From: Pannonibacter phragmitetus DSM 14782
Lineage (GTDB): Bacteria; Pseudomonadota; Alphaproteobacteria; Rhizobiales; Stappiaceae
DNA: 64,000 nt
Direction: 5' to 3'
Assembly: GCF_000382365.1 (NCBI RefSeq)
Contig: NZ_KB908224.1
Location: forward strand, 1 to 64,000
The notes under the pieces are model-generated. The model was given only the letters and a program-made list of their open reading frames with translations, had not been told where the DNA came from and did no database searches. Below, piece after piece: positions 1 to 8,498 of this stretch. The translations under genes and the position numbers were made by a program. Each line of letters opens with the position of its first letter. Position 1 is the first letter of the stretch.

Positions 1-43
1 ACGCAGATAACAAATCAAAACTCTTCAACAACCACCCAACTAA

Positions 44-120
<77 letters not shown>

Positions 121-254
121 AATCAAAAAAAACACACAAAACCTCGCCAAAAGCGGGGCAAAAATCGTTACTCCATAAACACATCTCAAAAAAGAACAAA
201 ACAGAAACAAAGAAAACAGAAAACGCGCGAAACAGCCCCTCTCAAATCAGAAAA

Positions 255-3200
255 TCAATGAAAATCACGGCTCAAAAATAAAAGCTTGGCCTGTTCTCGC
301 GCATGGCGGACACCGGATCCTCCACCCCCCAAATCAGAACAAACAGCCGCAGAAGCCGTCCCCACGCTAGCAGAAATCTCTCCGCCAAACCGGACGAGAC
401 CAGGGACGATGTGGGACAGATCCTCGATCTGACCCGCAATCAAATGCACAACACACCCCTCGCGCTCCAAACGCCCCGTCACGCGCAAAAGACGACCGCT
501 AATGACGGCGCGGCGGAAAACTGTATAAACAGAGGGCCAGACCACAACATTGCTGACGCCGGTTTCGTCCTCCAGCGTCAGGAAGATGACGCCCGAGGCG
601 GTGCCGGGGCGCTGGCGGGTGATGACGAGACCGGCCACACTCACCTGCCGCAGATCCGGCCGGGTCAGCTGGTCATGGGTGGTCAGGCCCGGAAGTGCGG
701 GGCGCAGCAGCTCCATCGGGTGGGCGCGCAAGGACAGGCGCAGGGCGGCGTAATCCTCCACCACTTCCTCTCCCAGCGACATGGAGGGCAGGGTAACCTC
801 AGGCTCGTCAATCGCTTCCCCATCCATGCCGGAGAACAGCGGCAGGGTGCGGGCCTGACCCAGCGCCTTCGCCTGCCACAGGGCGGCCCGGCGGGTGAGG
901 CCAAGGCAGGCAAGGGCATCGCCTTCCGCCAGCCGCTGCAGCACATCACCTCTGAGGCCGGTGCGCTGCCAGATGGTCTCCACATCCGGATAGCCGTTGC
1001 CCCGGCTGGCGGCGATGGCCTGGCAATCCGCTTCGCACAGGCCTTTGATCTGGCGGAAGCCAAGCCGCAGGGCCAGCGCGCCGTCGCTGCGCCGCTCCAG
1101 CGTGTTGTCCCAAGCGGAGTGATTGACCGAGACGGGCCGCACCTCCACCCCATGCTCGCGCGCATCGCGCACGATCTGCGCCGGGGCATAGAAGCCCATC
1201 GGCTGGGCATTAAGCAGGGCGCAGGCGAAGATGGCCGGGTGGTGGCATTTCATCCAGGCGGACGCATAGACCAGCCGGGCAAAGCTCGCCGCGTGGCTTT
1301 CGGGAAAACCATATTCGCCGAAGCCCTCGATCTGGCTGAAACAGCGCTCGGCGAACTCCGGGCTGTAGCCATTGCCCAGCATGCCGGAGATGAACTTGCC
1401 CCGGAACGTATGGATCGTGCCCATGCGCTTGAAGGTGGCAAGGCTGCGGCGCAGGCGGTCGGCCTCGCCGGGCGTGAAACCCGCTGCTACCACGGCAATC
1501 TGCAGCGCCTGCTCCTGGAACAGCGGCACGCCCAGCGTCTTGCCCAGCACTTCCCTGAGCGCGTCAGAAGGATAATCCACCTTCTCCTTGCCCCGGCGGC
1601 GGTTGATATAAGGATGCACCATGCCGCCCTGAATGGGGCCGGGACGGACGATGGCGACCTCGATCACCAGATCGTAGAAGACGCGCGGGCGCATGCGCGG
1701 CAGGAAGTTCATTTGCGCCCGGCTTTCTACCTGGAAGACGCCGATGGCATCGGCCCGGCACAGCATGTCATAGATGGCCGGATCCTCCTCCGGCACGCTG
1801 GCCAGCGTCAGCGCCTGCCGCTCGTGCTGGACCAGAAGCTCAAAGCCCTTGCGCAGGCAGGTGAGCATGCCGAGGGCCAGCACATCCACCTTGAGGATGC
1901 CCAGGGCGTCGATGTCGTCCTTGTCCCACTCGATGACGGTGCGCCCCTCCATCGCGGCATTTTCGATGGGGCACAGCTCGTCCAGCCGGTCACGGGTGAT
2001 GACGAAGCCGCCCACATGCTGCGACAGATGGCGGGGAAAGCCGATGATTTCCGCAATCAGCTCCAGCGTCATGGCAAGGTGCCGCTCCGACGGGTCCAGT
2101 CCGATCTCGCGCAGCCGGGCCGGATCCGGCGGGCCGCTGGACCAGCCCCAGCTCTGCCCGGCAATGGCGGCAAGCACATCCTTCGACAGGCCCATGACCT
2201 TGCCTACCTCGCGTATGGCGGCGCGGGAGCGGAAATGGATGACGGTGGCAGTCAACCCGGTGCGGTGGCGGCCATAGCGCTCGTAGATGTGCTGGATCAC
2301 CTCCTCGCGGCGCTCATGCTCGAAATCGACGTCGATATCCGGCGGCTCGCCGCGCTCGGCGGAGATGAAGCGTTCGAACACCATCAGCGTGGTGCCGGGC
2401 TTCACCTCGGTGATGCCAAGTGCATAGCAGACGATGGAATTGGCCGCCGAGCCGCGCCCCTGGCACAGGATGTTCCGGCTGCGGGCGAACTGCACGATGT
2501 CATGCACGGTGAGGAAATAGGGCGCATAGGCCTTGAGGCGGATCAGCGCCAGTTCCTTTTCCACCTTGGCCAGCGTGTCCGCATCCGCACCATCGGGAAA
2601 ACGCTCGCGGCTTTCGAGGCCCGCCCGCACCAGTTGCTCCAGCCGGGCTTGCGCATCTTCGCCGCTGCTGACCTCTTCGGGATACTGGTAGCTGAGGTCA
2701 TCCAGCGAAAAGGCGCAGCGGGCGGCAATGTCCAGCGTGCGGCGGAGCGCTGCCGGATAACGGGCAAAAAGACGGGCCATGCCGGCTCCGTCCTTCAGCC
2801 GCCGCTCCCCATTGGGCAGGGCGCGGCGGCCGAGGGTGGCGATGGTGCAGCCCTCGCGCAGGCAGGTCAGCACATCGGCGAGCGCCCGGCGGCTGGCTCT
2901 GTGCATCAGCACATCGCCAGCGGCCACAAGGGGCGCGGCCGTTGCCAGCGACAGGCGGTACAGCGCATCGAAGCGGGCCTGATCCTGACCGTCATAGCCA
3001 GGCGCCGCGCCGGTGTAGACATGACCGGGGAAATGCTGGACGAGCCGGTTCAGCACGCTTTTCACCTCCAGCGCCGTTTCCGGCGCCACCGCCAGAAGAT
3101 CCGGTGGCAGGGCGATGAGGATGAGGCCGTGGCCCCACTCCATCAGGTCGGCGAGATAGAGCGTGCAGGCGCCTTTGACGGCACGGCGTTTGCCGAGGGT

Positions 3201-3728
3201 CAGCAGGCGCGACAGCCTTGCATAGGCGGCCTTGTCCACCGGCAGGGCGGCAAACTCCAGCGGGCACTCCTCCAGCACCAGCCGCGATCCGATGATCAGC
3301 TTCGGCAGGGTGGGGACTGCGGGCTTCCGTGGCTCGCCGGATTCGGGCGCCAGCATGTCCTGCTTTCCCATGTCCTGGCGGCTGGACGGATCAATGCGCC
3401 GGTGGGAGCGGACGGGGGGATGCGGGCGGCCCGTCATCGGGTGCAGCGGTGTCTCTCCGGGCTTTTCCGGGGCGGGTTCAGCAGCGGGGGCTGTCTCTGG
3501 CGTGTCTGCCTGTTCCGCAAGTTGCCGCCGAAGCTCGCGCAGGGCCACATGGGCGCGCACCACGCCCGCAAGGCTGTTGCGGTCGGTGATGGCGATGGCC
3601 CGCAGGCCCAGTTCGGCTGCCCGCAACACCAGCTCCTCCGGATGCGAGGCGCCGGTCAGGAAGGTGAAGTTACTGGTGACGCAAAGCTCGGCATAGCCGC
3701 CCGCGATCATTTCAGGCAAATTCGCCAT
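255..3728 (-). CDS. dnaE2: error-prone DNA polymerase III alpha subunit DnaE2 (ImuC)
   Basis: This 1157-aa C-family polymerase catalyses mutagenic translesion synthesis and works with ImuA and ImuB. An N-terminal PHP domain begins at about residue 12 (TSNFTFLTGASHPEELV, then TDRNSLAG). The polymerase core carries the acidic motif PPDIDVDF near residue 460, and a C-terminal OB-fold lies at about 1030-1110. The length is slightly above the usual 1050-1090 aa because of a Pro-rich insertion near residues 75-135. The protein ends in SRDFH, as family members often do. It is the last gene of imuA-imuB-dnaE2; its start overlaps the end of imuB by 17 nt, which implies translational coupling. SOS control is expected for such cassettes, but I found no clear LexA box here. 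Confidence 0.95.
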   Translation of the reverse strand: MANLPEMIAGGYAELCVTSNFTFLTGASHPEELVLRAAELGLRAIAITDRNSLAGVVRAHVALRELRRQLAEQADTPETAPAAEPAPEKPGETPLHPMTGRPHPPVRSHRRIDPSSRQDMGKQDMLAPESGEPRKPAVPTLPKLIIGSRLVLEECPLEFAALPVDKAAYARLSRLLTLGKRRAVKGACTLYLADLMEWGHGLILIALPPDLLAVAPETALEVKSVLNRLVQHFPGHVYTGAAPGYDGQDQARFDALYRLSLATAAPLVAAGDVLMHRASRRALADVLTCLREGCTIATLGRRALPNGERRLKDGAGMARLFARYPAALRRTLDIAARCAFSLDDLSYQYPEEVSSGEDAQARLEQLVRAGLESRERFPDGADADTLAKVEKELALIRLKAYAPYFLTVHDIVQFARSRNILCQGRGSAANSIVCYALGITEVKPGTTLMVFERFISAERGEPPDIDVDFEHERREEVIQHIYERYGRHRTGLTATVIHFRSRAAIREVGKVMGLSKDVLAAIAGQSWGWSSGPPDPARLREIGLDPSERHLAMTLELIAEIIGFPRHLSQHVGGFVITRDRLDELCPIENAAMEGRTVIEWDKDDIDALGILKVDVLALGMLTCLRKGFELLVQHERQALTLASVPEEDPAIYDMLCRADAIGVFQVESRAQMNFLPRMRPRVFYDLVIEVAIVRPGPIQGGMVHPYINRRRGKEKVDYPSDALREVLGKTLGVPLFQEQALQIAVVAAGFTPGEADRLRRSLATFKRMGTIHTFRGKFISGMLGNGYSPEFAERCFSQIEGFGEYGFPESHAASFARLVYASAWMKCHHPAIFACALLNAQPMGFYAPAQIVRDAREHGVEVRPVSVNHSAWDNTLERRSDGALALRLGFRQIKGLCEADCQAIAASRGNGYPDVETIWQRTGLRGDVLQRLAEGDALACLGLTRRAALWQAKALGQARTLPLFSGMDGEAIDEPEVTLPSMSLGEEVVEDYAALRLSLRAHPMELLRPALPGLTTHDQLTRPDLRQVSVAGLVITRQRPGTASGVIFLTLEDETGVSNVVVWPSVYTVFRRAVISGRLLRVTGRLEREGCVVHLIAGQIEDLSHIVPGLVRFGGEISASVGTASAAVCSDLGGGGSGVRHAREQAKLLFLSRDFH

Positions 3729-5193
3729 GGACGTACCATCCCGGGTTCTGCGGTGTATGAAACAGCCAGAGGCGGCGGCCCTCGCGGGTTTCGATCAACC
3801 AGTAATCGCGCAGGCCCCGGCGCCAGGCGGGATCATCCAGCCACCATTCCGGTGACAGGCGCTCCGGCCCCGAGGCACGGCCAAGGGTGAAGCGCATGCG
3901 CCGCCAGAAGAAACGGGCGGGCGGGCTTGTCCCTTGCGCCGTCAGCGGCTCGGGTGGAAACAAGAGGAGCGGGCGGCGCGGGCCACTTCGGGGAAAAGGC
4001 TCCGGGCGGCTGAAGGCGGCTGGGGCGGTCAGATAGCTGCGCTCCGGAATGTGGCTGTCCGCAGGCAAATGGCGGCGCACGGCGTCAAAGCCCAGCCGGT
4101 TGCCGATGCGGGTGATGAGATCGGCGAGCTTGCCCTCCACTTCGCCCTCGCCGGCGCTCGTCAGCTGCTGCGGCTGCATCTCCTCCACGATGCTGACGGT
4201 CATGCGCAGCTGGTCGAAGCCGAAACCGGCATCCACCTTCTCGATCGAGCGGGCAAACAGGCGGGCGATGGCGGCGGGGTCGCGCATGGGCCGGGCAAGG
4301 CCCACGTCCAGCTGCGCCAGATCGCCATCCACCCGCCGCAGCTCCACATGCAGCCGCCGGGCGCCGAGATTGACGGCCGCCAGCTTTTCGCACAGCCGCT
4401 CCAGCAGGCGGGTCAGGCCGGCCATGACGTCATCGACGAGGCCCACCGGCTCCGGCAGCGTGATGCGGGCGCCGAAATGCGGCGGCGGGCCATCGGGAGA
4501 AACGGGCTCTCCGGCAAGGCCAAGCGCCTGATCGAGCCGCAGCATCAGCGAGGCGCCGAAGCGGCGCGCCAGCGGCGCACGGGGCACCTGCGTGAGGTCA
4601 CGGATACTGCGCAGGCCCATTTGCTGCAGGCCGCTGGCCGTCTCCCCATCGATCCGCAGGGCCGAGGGCGGCAGCGCGCCGATGGCGGCGAGCGCCTCAC
4701 CCGGCGGAGCAATGCCGCCGCCATGGCGTGAGAGCGCATAGGCCGCCCCGCGCGTACCGGCAATGGCGGCGGCGGCTGTCAGTCCGGCATGGCTGATGCG
4801 GCCATGGAGATCGGCGAGAAGGCCTTCCTCGCCGCCGAAAAGATGCGGCACGCCGGTGATGTCGGCCACCAGCCCATCGGCGCCATCGCGCCCCACCATG
4901 GGGCCATAGCGCCCGGCCCAGCGGCCAAGGGCGGCCAGAAACTGCCGTTCGCCGGGCAGGTCTGCCGGTTCGCTGACAAGCTGCGGGCACAGGGCTCTTG
5001 CGTCGGCAAGGCTCATGCCCCGGCGCAGGCCGCGTGTTTCTGCCGCCGTATTCAGGCAGTGGATATGCTCGCTGTTGCTGCGGTTGAGGCTGATGGCAAA
5101 CGGCCCCTCATGAGGCCGCAGCCGCAGGATGCGGTCGCTCGCCAGTCTGGGAAACCAGATGCACAACACCCGCCGGGCCTGAGCTCTTGTCAT
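3712..5193 (-). CDS. imuB: ImuB, Y-family polymerase-like mutasome adaptor
   Basis: This 493-aa protein of the DinB/UmuC superfamily starts MTRAQARRVLCIWFPRLASDR. In this family that stretch replaces the acidic catalytic motif of true Y-family polymerases. ImuB is known as a non-catalytic hub that ties ImuA and DnaE2 to the beta clamp. The polymerase-like palm and helix-hairpin-helix region (GLQQMGLRSIRDLTQVP) fills the first 230 residues, with a little-finger-like region after it. The C-terminus has the Trp-rich segment WWLDDPAWRRGLRDYWLIET and ends WYVHGEFA, typical of ImuB. It overlaps imuA by 86 nt and dnaE2 by 17 nt. Confidence 0.93.
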   Translation of the reverse strand: MTRAQARRVLCIWFPRLASDRILRLRPHEGPFAISLNRSNSEHIHCLNTAAETRGLRRGMSLADARALCPQLVSEPADLPGERQFLAALGRWAGRYGPMVGRDGADGLVADITGVPHLFGGEEGLLADLHGRISHAGLTAAAAIAGTRGAAYALSRHGGGIAPPGEALAAIGALPPSALRIDGETASGLQQMGLRSIRDLTQVPRAPLARRFGASLMLRLDQALGLAGEPVSPDGPPPHFGARITLPEPVGLVDDVMAGLTRLLERLCEKLAAVNLGARRLHVELRRVDGDLAQLDVGLARPMRDPAAIARLFARSIEKVDAGFGFDQLRMTVSIVEEMQPQQLTSAGEGEVEGKLADLITRIGNRLGFDAVRRHLPADSHIPERSYLTAPAAFSRPEPFPRSGPRRPLLLFPPEPLTAQGTSPPARFFWRRMRFTLGRASGPERLSPEWWLDDPAWRRGLRDYWLIETREGRRLWLFHTPQNPGWYVHGEFA

Positions 5194-5725
5194 TGAGGCG
5201 TACCATCCAGTTGCCGCTCGTTCCTTTTTTGTTCTTTATAAGCGACCAGACTTGCAGAGTCGAGTCCGTCTCGTCCCACAGGGGCGCGCAGTGCCAGCGG
5301 GTTTCACAGGCGTTGCTGCCGCCCTCCTGTCCGGTGACGAGCAGGCCCAGTGTGCGCCCGCTTTCTGCGGCTAGCTGCAGGCGGCGGCCCTGCGTCAGGG
5401 TCAGGGGCTTTTCCGTCAGAGTGATCACCGCATGCACCGCGCCGGAGCGCAGCGCCTCCTCCATGCTCCACAGCTGATCCGTCTGCGTGGGGGCCAGCAC
5501 GGTGATGAGGCGGCTCGGGTCGATCAGCGGCGCAACGCCTGAAGGCAGCAGTCCGCCGCGCAGATGGGTGGGCGCGATCAGCAGCACCGCCTTGTCCGTT
5601 CCCTTGCCTTCCCGCAGTTGCGCCGCCTGCAGCAGCGCAAAGGCCAGCGCTGCCGGGCCGGAGGCTTCATGCACCCGGTCCGGGGCCAGAACGGGAAGGG
5701 AGACTGACGGACTGTTGCTCATCAC
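5108..5725 (-). CDS. imuA: ImuA, RecA-like translesion synthesis accessory protein
   Basis: First gene of the imuA-imuB-dnaE2 damage-tolerance cassette, 205 aa. ImuA proteins are short, RecA/SulA-related and interact with ImuB. Seen here are a RecA-fold-like pattern without an intact Walker A (ALLQAAQLREGKG, later VLLIAPTHLRGG and LGLLVTGQEGG) and the C-terminal W-x-V motif (GNWMVRLND). The last 28 codons overlap imuB in another frame, longer than the few-base overlap usual for this cassette. The call leans on position as much as on sequence. Confidence 0.85.
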   Translation of the reverse strand: MMSNSPSVSLPVLAPDRVHEASGPAALAFALLQAAQLREGKGTDKAVLLIAPTHLRGGLLPSGVAPLIDPSRLITVLAPTQTDQLWSMEEALRSGAVHAVITLTEKPLTLTQGRRLQLAAESGRTLGLLVTGQEGGSNACETRWHCAPLWDETDSTLQVWSLIKNKKGTSGNWMVRLNDKSSGPAGVVHLVSQTGERPHPAAAAS

Positions 5726-5924
5726 TTGGCAGGGTTGGGGTAAAACGTGAACGTATCCACCTATAGCCTGAAAGCGGCAGCGAGTCTCCCTGTTGAATCT
5801 GGCAAGCCATGCGGAATGCCTGATGCCCGGAAATGTTTCACCCGCAAGAGGAGAGAAGCCCGCATGCGTGGGCTTGTGCCATTGGTTTCCGCGTCAGCGG
5901 ATGGGGCGGTCCAGATAGGCCAAC

Positions 5925-6365
5925 CTAGACCGGCCAGCCCAGATCAGTATGGGTGAAGTCATCGCCCTTGTAGGCGATCTTTGTGCGGTAGGCCTTCGCG
6001 CAAGCGTAGCTGTAGCAGTCACCCATGTTCAGACGCGCCGGGTGGTTCATGATCTTGCCGAACTGCATGGCAGCATCGAGGGCCTTGGATCCAACATCGC
6101 CGGAAATCATGGCCTCCTTGCAATCGAGGTCTACGGCGAACTGTTCGACCAAACTCCGCGCCTTCAGCATCATCTGGGTGGTCGCGGGCATATCCCTGCC
6201 GGTGGCCTCTGCCATTCGGCGGGTCAAGGCCAGTGCCGCCTCCATGCGGACGATGGAGGAGATGTAGTAAGGTCCACCATCTGCCTCGAGGCGGTCCAGA
6301 AGCGCGCCTGCATCTTCCTCCTGGGCAAGAATTGCGACGATGACAGAGGCATCAATAAACAGCAT
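5925..6365 (-). CDS. vapC: VapC-type PIN-domain ribonuclease toxin
   Basis: A 146-aa PIN-domain protein, expected to be a Mg-dependent RNase that blocks translation when free of its antitoxin. The acidic active-site set is visible: D5 (MLFIDASV), E42 (RMEAALAL), D116 (NMGDCYSYA) and D135/D136 (YKGDD). The start codon shares one base with the stop of the upstream antitoxin gene (TGATG), the standard coupled vapBC arrangement. A complete, apparently intact toxin. Confidence 0.92.
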   Translation of the reverse strand: MLFIDASVIVAILAQEEDAGALLDRLEADGGPYYISSIVRMEAALALTRRMAEATGRDMPATTQMMLKARSLVEQFAVDLDCKEAMISGDVGSKALDAAMQFGKIMNHPARLNMGDCYSYACAKAYRTKIAYKGDDFTHTDLGWPV

Positions 6366-6607
6366 CAGCCGTCCTCACCCCACATGTCATCGGTTTCCTG
6401 CTTGTGGTCTCCCGGTGCCAGTGGTCCAAGCGCATGCATCATGGCAAAGGTCTTTGCCAGCTTTTCGCGGATCGGGAGATTGGCCCGTTTATTGGCGATG
6501 GCGCTCTTGAGGGCATCCTTGACCGCATCGACCTTGCTTGACTTGGTCAGGCCGATCAGCTCATTGGTGAGCCTGTCGACCTCTGGGTCTTTAATATAGA
6601 GCGGCAT
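6365..6607 (-). CDS. vapB: VapB-type antitoxin (ribbon/AbrB-like short regulator)
   Basis: An 80-aa antitoxin opening MPLYIKDPEVDRLTNELI, a signature of the VapB family paired with PIN toxins. The N-terminal part should bind the operator and the C-terminal tail (ending DDMWGEDG) should wrap the toxin. I chose the ATG at 6607 over one ten codons upstream because the family starts at MPLYIKD and because an AAAGGA ribosome site lies 8 nt before it. It is expected to autorepress through the palindrome directly upstream. Confidence 0.88.
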   Translation of the reverse strand: MPLYIKDPEVDRLTNELIGLTKSSKVDAVKDALKSAIANKRANLPIREKLAKTFAMMHALGPLAPGDHKQETDDMWGEDG

Positions 6608-6613
6608 GGCAGC

Positions 6614-6657
6614 ATATCCTTTCAAGGATATTATCATATTCTGAATTTCATATCCTT
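6614..6657 (-). promoter_or_regulatory. vapBC operator: 8-bp inverted repeat plus a third half-site
   Basis: ATATCCTT-TC-AAGGATAT is a perfect inverted repeat at 6614-6631, and the same octamer ATATCCTT recurs at 6650-6657. The left arm contains the antitoxin's Shine-Dalgarno (AAAGGA read on the minus strand), so a bound VapBC complex would cover both promoter-proximal DNA and the ribosome-site region. Operator function is inferred from position and symmetry. Confidence 0.7.
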
Positions 6658-6684
6658 GCCAGATGCCGTTTCCCGCCTCGCACT

Positions 6685-6746
6685 AAGGCTTTTGATGCTG
6701 ACGCATCAGGCCCTGAAATTGCTCAGGCGCCGCACGGGCTCGACCG
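6685..6746 (+). repeat. dispersed palindromic repeat, copy A (hairpin 1 plus linker)
   Basis: The core is AAGGC-TTTT-GATGC-TGAC-GCATC-AG-GCCCT, followed by the linker GAAATTGCTCAGGCGCCGC and ACGGGCTCGACC. It matches copies at 13848, 18004, 41924 and 49259. The second hairpin found in copies C and E is absent or decayed here. It lies between vapB and the ferredoxin gene. Confidence 0.75.
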
Positions 6747-6780
6747 GTGCCTGATGGGGCAAGCGTATTGAGAGCCAGCT

Positions 6781-7101
6781 TCAGTGCTGGCTTGCTGGAA
6801 GCTCCACCACCAGGCCGTCCATGGCCTCGCTGACGGTGACCTGACAGGTGAGGCGGCTGTGCGGGCGGGGATCAATGACGCATTCGATCATCGCCAGTTC
6901 CATCTCTTCCGCCTCCGGCAGGGCGATGCCCTGTCCCTCGGGGATGTAGCAATGGCAGGTGCCGCAGGCGCAGGCACCGCCGCATTCGGCGGCGATTTCC
7001 TCGATGCCATGGGCAACGGCGGCACTCATCAGGCTCTGGCCGCTTGCGGCCTCCACTTCGGTGCGGGTGCCATCGGCGGACTGGAAGATGATACGGGGCA
7101 T
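6781..7101 (-). CDS. [2Fe-2S] ferredoxin, adrenodoxin type
   Basis: A 106-aa electron carrier. The cluster ligands fit the adrenodoxin spacing C-x5-C-x2-C-x36-C: C40, C46, C49 and C86 (in AECGGACACGTCH and RLTCQV). It starts 29 nt after the stop of the P450 gene on the same strand, so it is very likely that P450's redox partner. No ferredoxin reductase gene lies nearby, so electrons must come from a reductase encoded elsewhere. Confidence 0.93.
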   Translation of the reverse strand: MPRIIFQSADGTRTEVEAASGQSLMSAAVAHGIEEIAAECGGACACGTCHCYIPEGQGIALPEAEEMELAMIECVIDPRPHSRLTCQVTVSEAMDGLVVELPASQH

Positions 7102-7130
7102 GGGGGCGTGTCCAATTGGAAGCTGAAGGC

Positions 7131-8390
7131 TCAGGCAGGAGCCAGATGCAGGTTGAGGCGCTTGGGCCCGCGCACGGAAAGGCCGCGCTTGTAGTCCACC
7201 TGGTCTTCCGCCAGCTCCAGCCTTGCGCAGCGGCGCAGCAGGGTGGCGAAGATGATTTCCATGTCCAGCCGCGCCAGATGGTTGCCCAGGCAGAAATGCG
7301 CGCCGCCGCCAAAGGCCAGATGCCGGTTGGGCTTGCGGCCCGCGTCAAACCGGTCCGCATCGGCAAAGGCCGCCGGGTCGCGGTTGGCCGCGCCATAGAG
7401 CAGGCCGAATTTCGTCCCGCGCGGATAGGCGGTGCCGGCGATGGTCACGTCTTCGCTCGCGTAGCGGTGGAAGAAGGGCAGGGGCGATTCGAAGCGGAAC
7501 ATCTCCTGCACGGCGGTGGGCAGCAGGCCGGGACCGGCCTTCAGCTTCTCCCGCTCGTCCGGAAAGCGGAACAGGCAGTGCATGCCTGAGCCCAGCACGT
7601 CGATGGTGGAGCCGTGCCCGGCCATGAGGATCAGCATGCAGGTGGAGATGAACTCGTCCTCGGTGAACTGTCCCGAGGCCTCGGCGCGGATCAGTTCGGA
7701 AATGAGATCCTCGCGCGGGGCCTTCTGCCGCTCTGCCTTCAGCGCGGTGAGATAGGTGTAGAATTCGGTGGTCGCGGTTTCGGCCAGCTGTTTGCGGGCG
7801 TCCGACCGGTCGATATCGAAGAACTGGACGATATTCTCGGACCAGATGCGCAGCTGCGGACAATCCTCATCCGGCACGCCGAGCAGCCGCCCGATGATGT
7901 GGCCGGGCACCTGCGCCGCCAGATCTTCCACGAAGTCGATGTCCCGCTGGTCCAGCAGGCGGTCCACCAGCCCGTCCACATAGGCCTGAATGCTGTCGCG
8001 CAACTTGGCGATCATCGCCGGGGTGAACAGGCGGAACACGGCCTTGCGCAGCCGGTCATGCACCTCGCCGTCGCTGTCCAGCAGGCTGAACTGCACGAAG
8101 CGGGAATGGTGGGGCATGTCGTGCCAGTTTCCGGCGCGTTTTTCAGCGGCGATCTCCTCGGGGCTTGCCAGCCCGTCCAGCGAGCGCACCATGCGCTTGT
8201 CCATGACGATGGCCGACACATCCTCGAAGCGGGAGGCGAGATGGATCTTGAAATCGGGGAACCATGTCAGCCCTTCTCGCGCCCGCAGCTGCGCATAGGC
8301 GGCATAGGGATCCGCCGCAAAGGCAGGCTCCAGCGGCGCAAAGACAAACTCACCCTGTGACGGCGCTGCGCCGGCTGCGGAACCTGACAT
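7131..8390 (-). CDS. cytochrome P450 (class I, soluble bacterial)
   Basis: A 419-aa monooxygenase. The heme-binding loop is FGGGAHFCLG (residues 360-369) with the thiolate ligand C367, and the K-helix ExxR is E296-MF-R299. The oxygen-activation segment of helix I reads A257-G-H-G-S-T262; the acidic residue usual before Thr (D/E) is Gly here. There is no signal peptide or membrane anchor. The substrate cannot be told. It forms a two-gene unit with the downstream ferredoxin and is divergent from an AraC-type regulator, which may control it in response to the substrate. Confidence 0.95.
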   Translation of the reverse strand: MSGSAAGAAPSQGEFVFAPLEPAFAADPYAAYAQLRAREGLTWFPDFKIHLASRFEDVSAIVMDKRMVRSLDGLASPEEIAAEKRAGNWHDMPHHSRFVQFSLLDSDGEVHDRLRKAVFRLFTPAMIAKLRDSIQAYVDGLVDRLLDQRDIDFVEDLAAQVPGHIIGRLLGVPDEDCPQLRIWSENIVQFFDIDRSDARKQLAETATTEFYTYLTALKAERQKAPREDLISELIRAEASGQFTEDEFISTCMLILMAGHGSTIDVLGSGMHCLFRFPDEREKLKAGPGLLPTAVQEMFRFESPLPFFHRYASEDVTIAGTAYPRGTKFGLLYGAANRDPAAFADADRFDAGRKPNRHLAFGGGAHFCLGNHLARLDMEIIFATLLRRCARLELAEDQVDYKRGLSVRGPKRLNLHLAPA

Positions 8391-8480
8391 GACAAAATCT
8401 CCCTCAAGAGGCGGAAGATAGCTTCATAAAATCCGGGCGGAAATGCAGGATCAACGCAAAAGCTGGACAAAACTCGCAAG

Positions 8481-8498
8481 GCCCCGCATCGTCGGGGC
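8481..8498 (+). promoter_or_regulatory. GC hairpin abutting the araC-type start codon
   Basis: GCCCCG-CATCGT-CGGGGC forms a 6-bp stem with a 6-nt loop whose last base is directly before the ATG at 8499. No Shine-Dalgarno is evident. It may damp translation or act as an operator; the sequence shows only the symmetry and position. Confidence 0.4.

Noticed and set aside
303-3890. Very long open frame on the plus strand across dnaE2 and imuB
   Set aside because: It is antisense to a clear family gene; its translation is Arg/Gln/His/Gly-rich low-quality text with no motifs, a usual by-product of high GC.
5726-5800. LexA box (GTTC-N7-GTTC) ahead of imuA
   Set aside because: One GAAC at 5749 is present but no partner at the right distance on either side.
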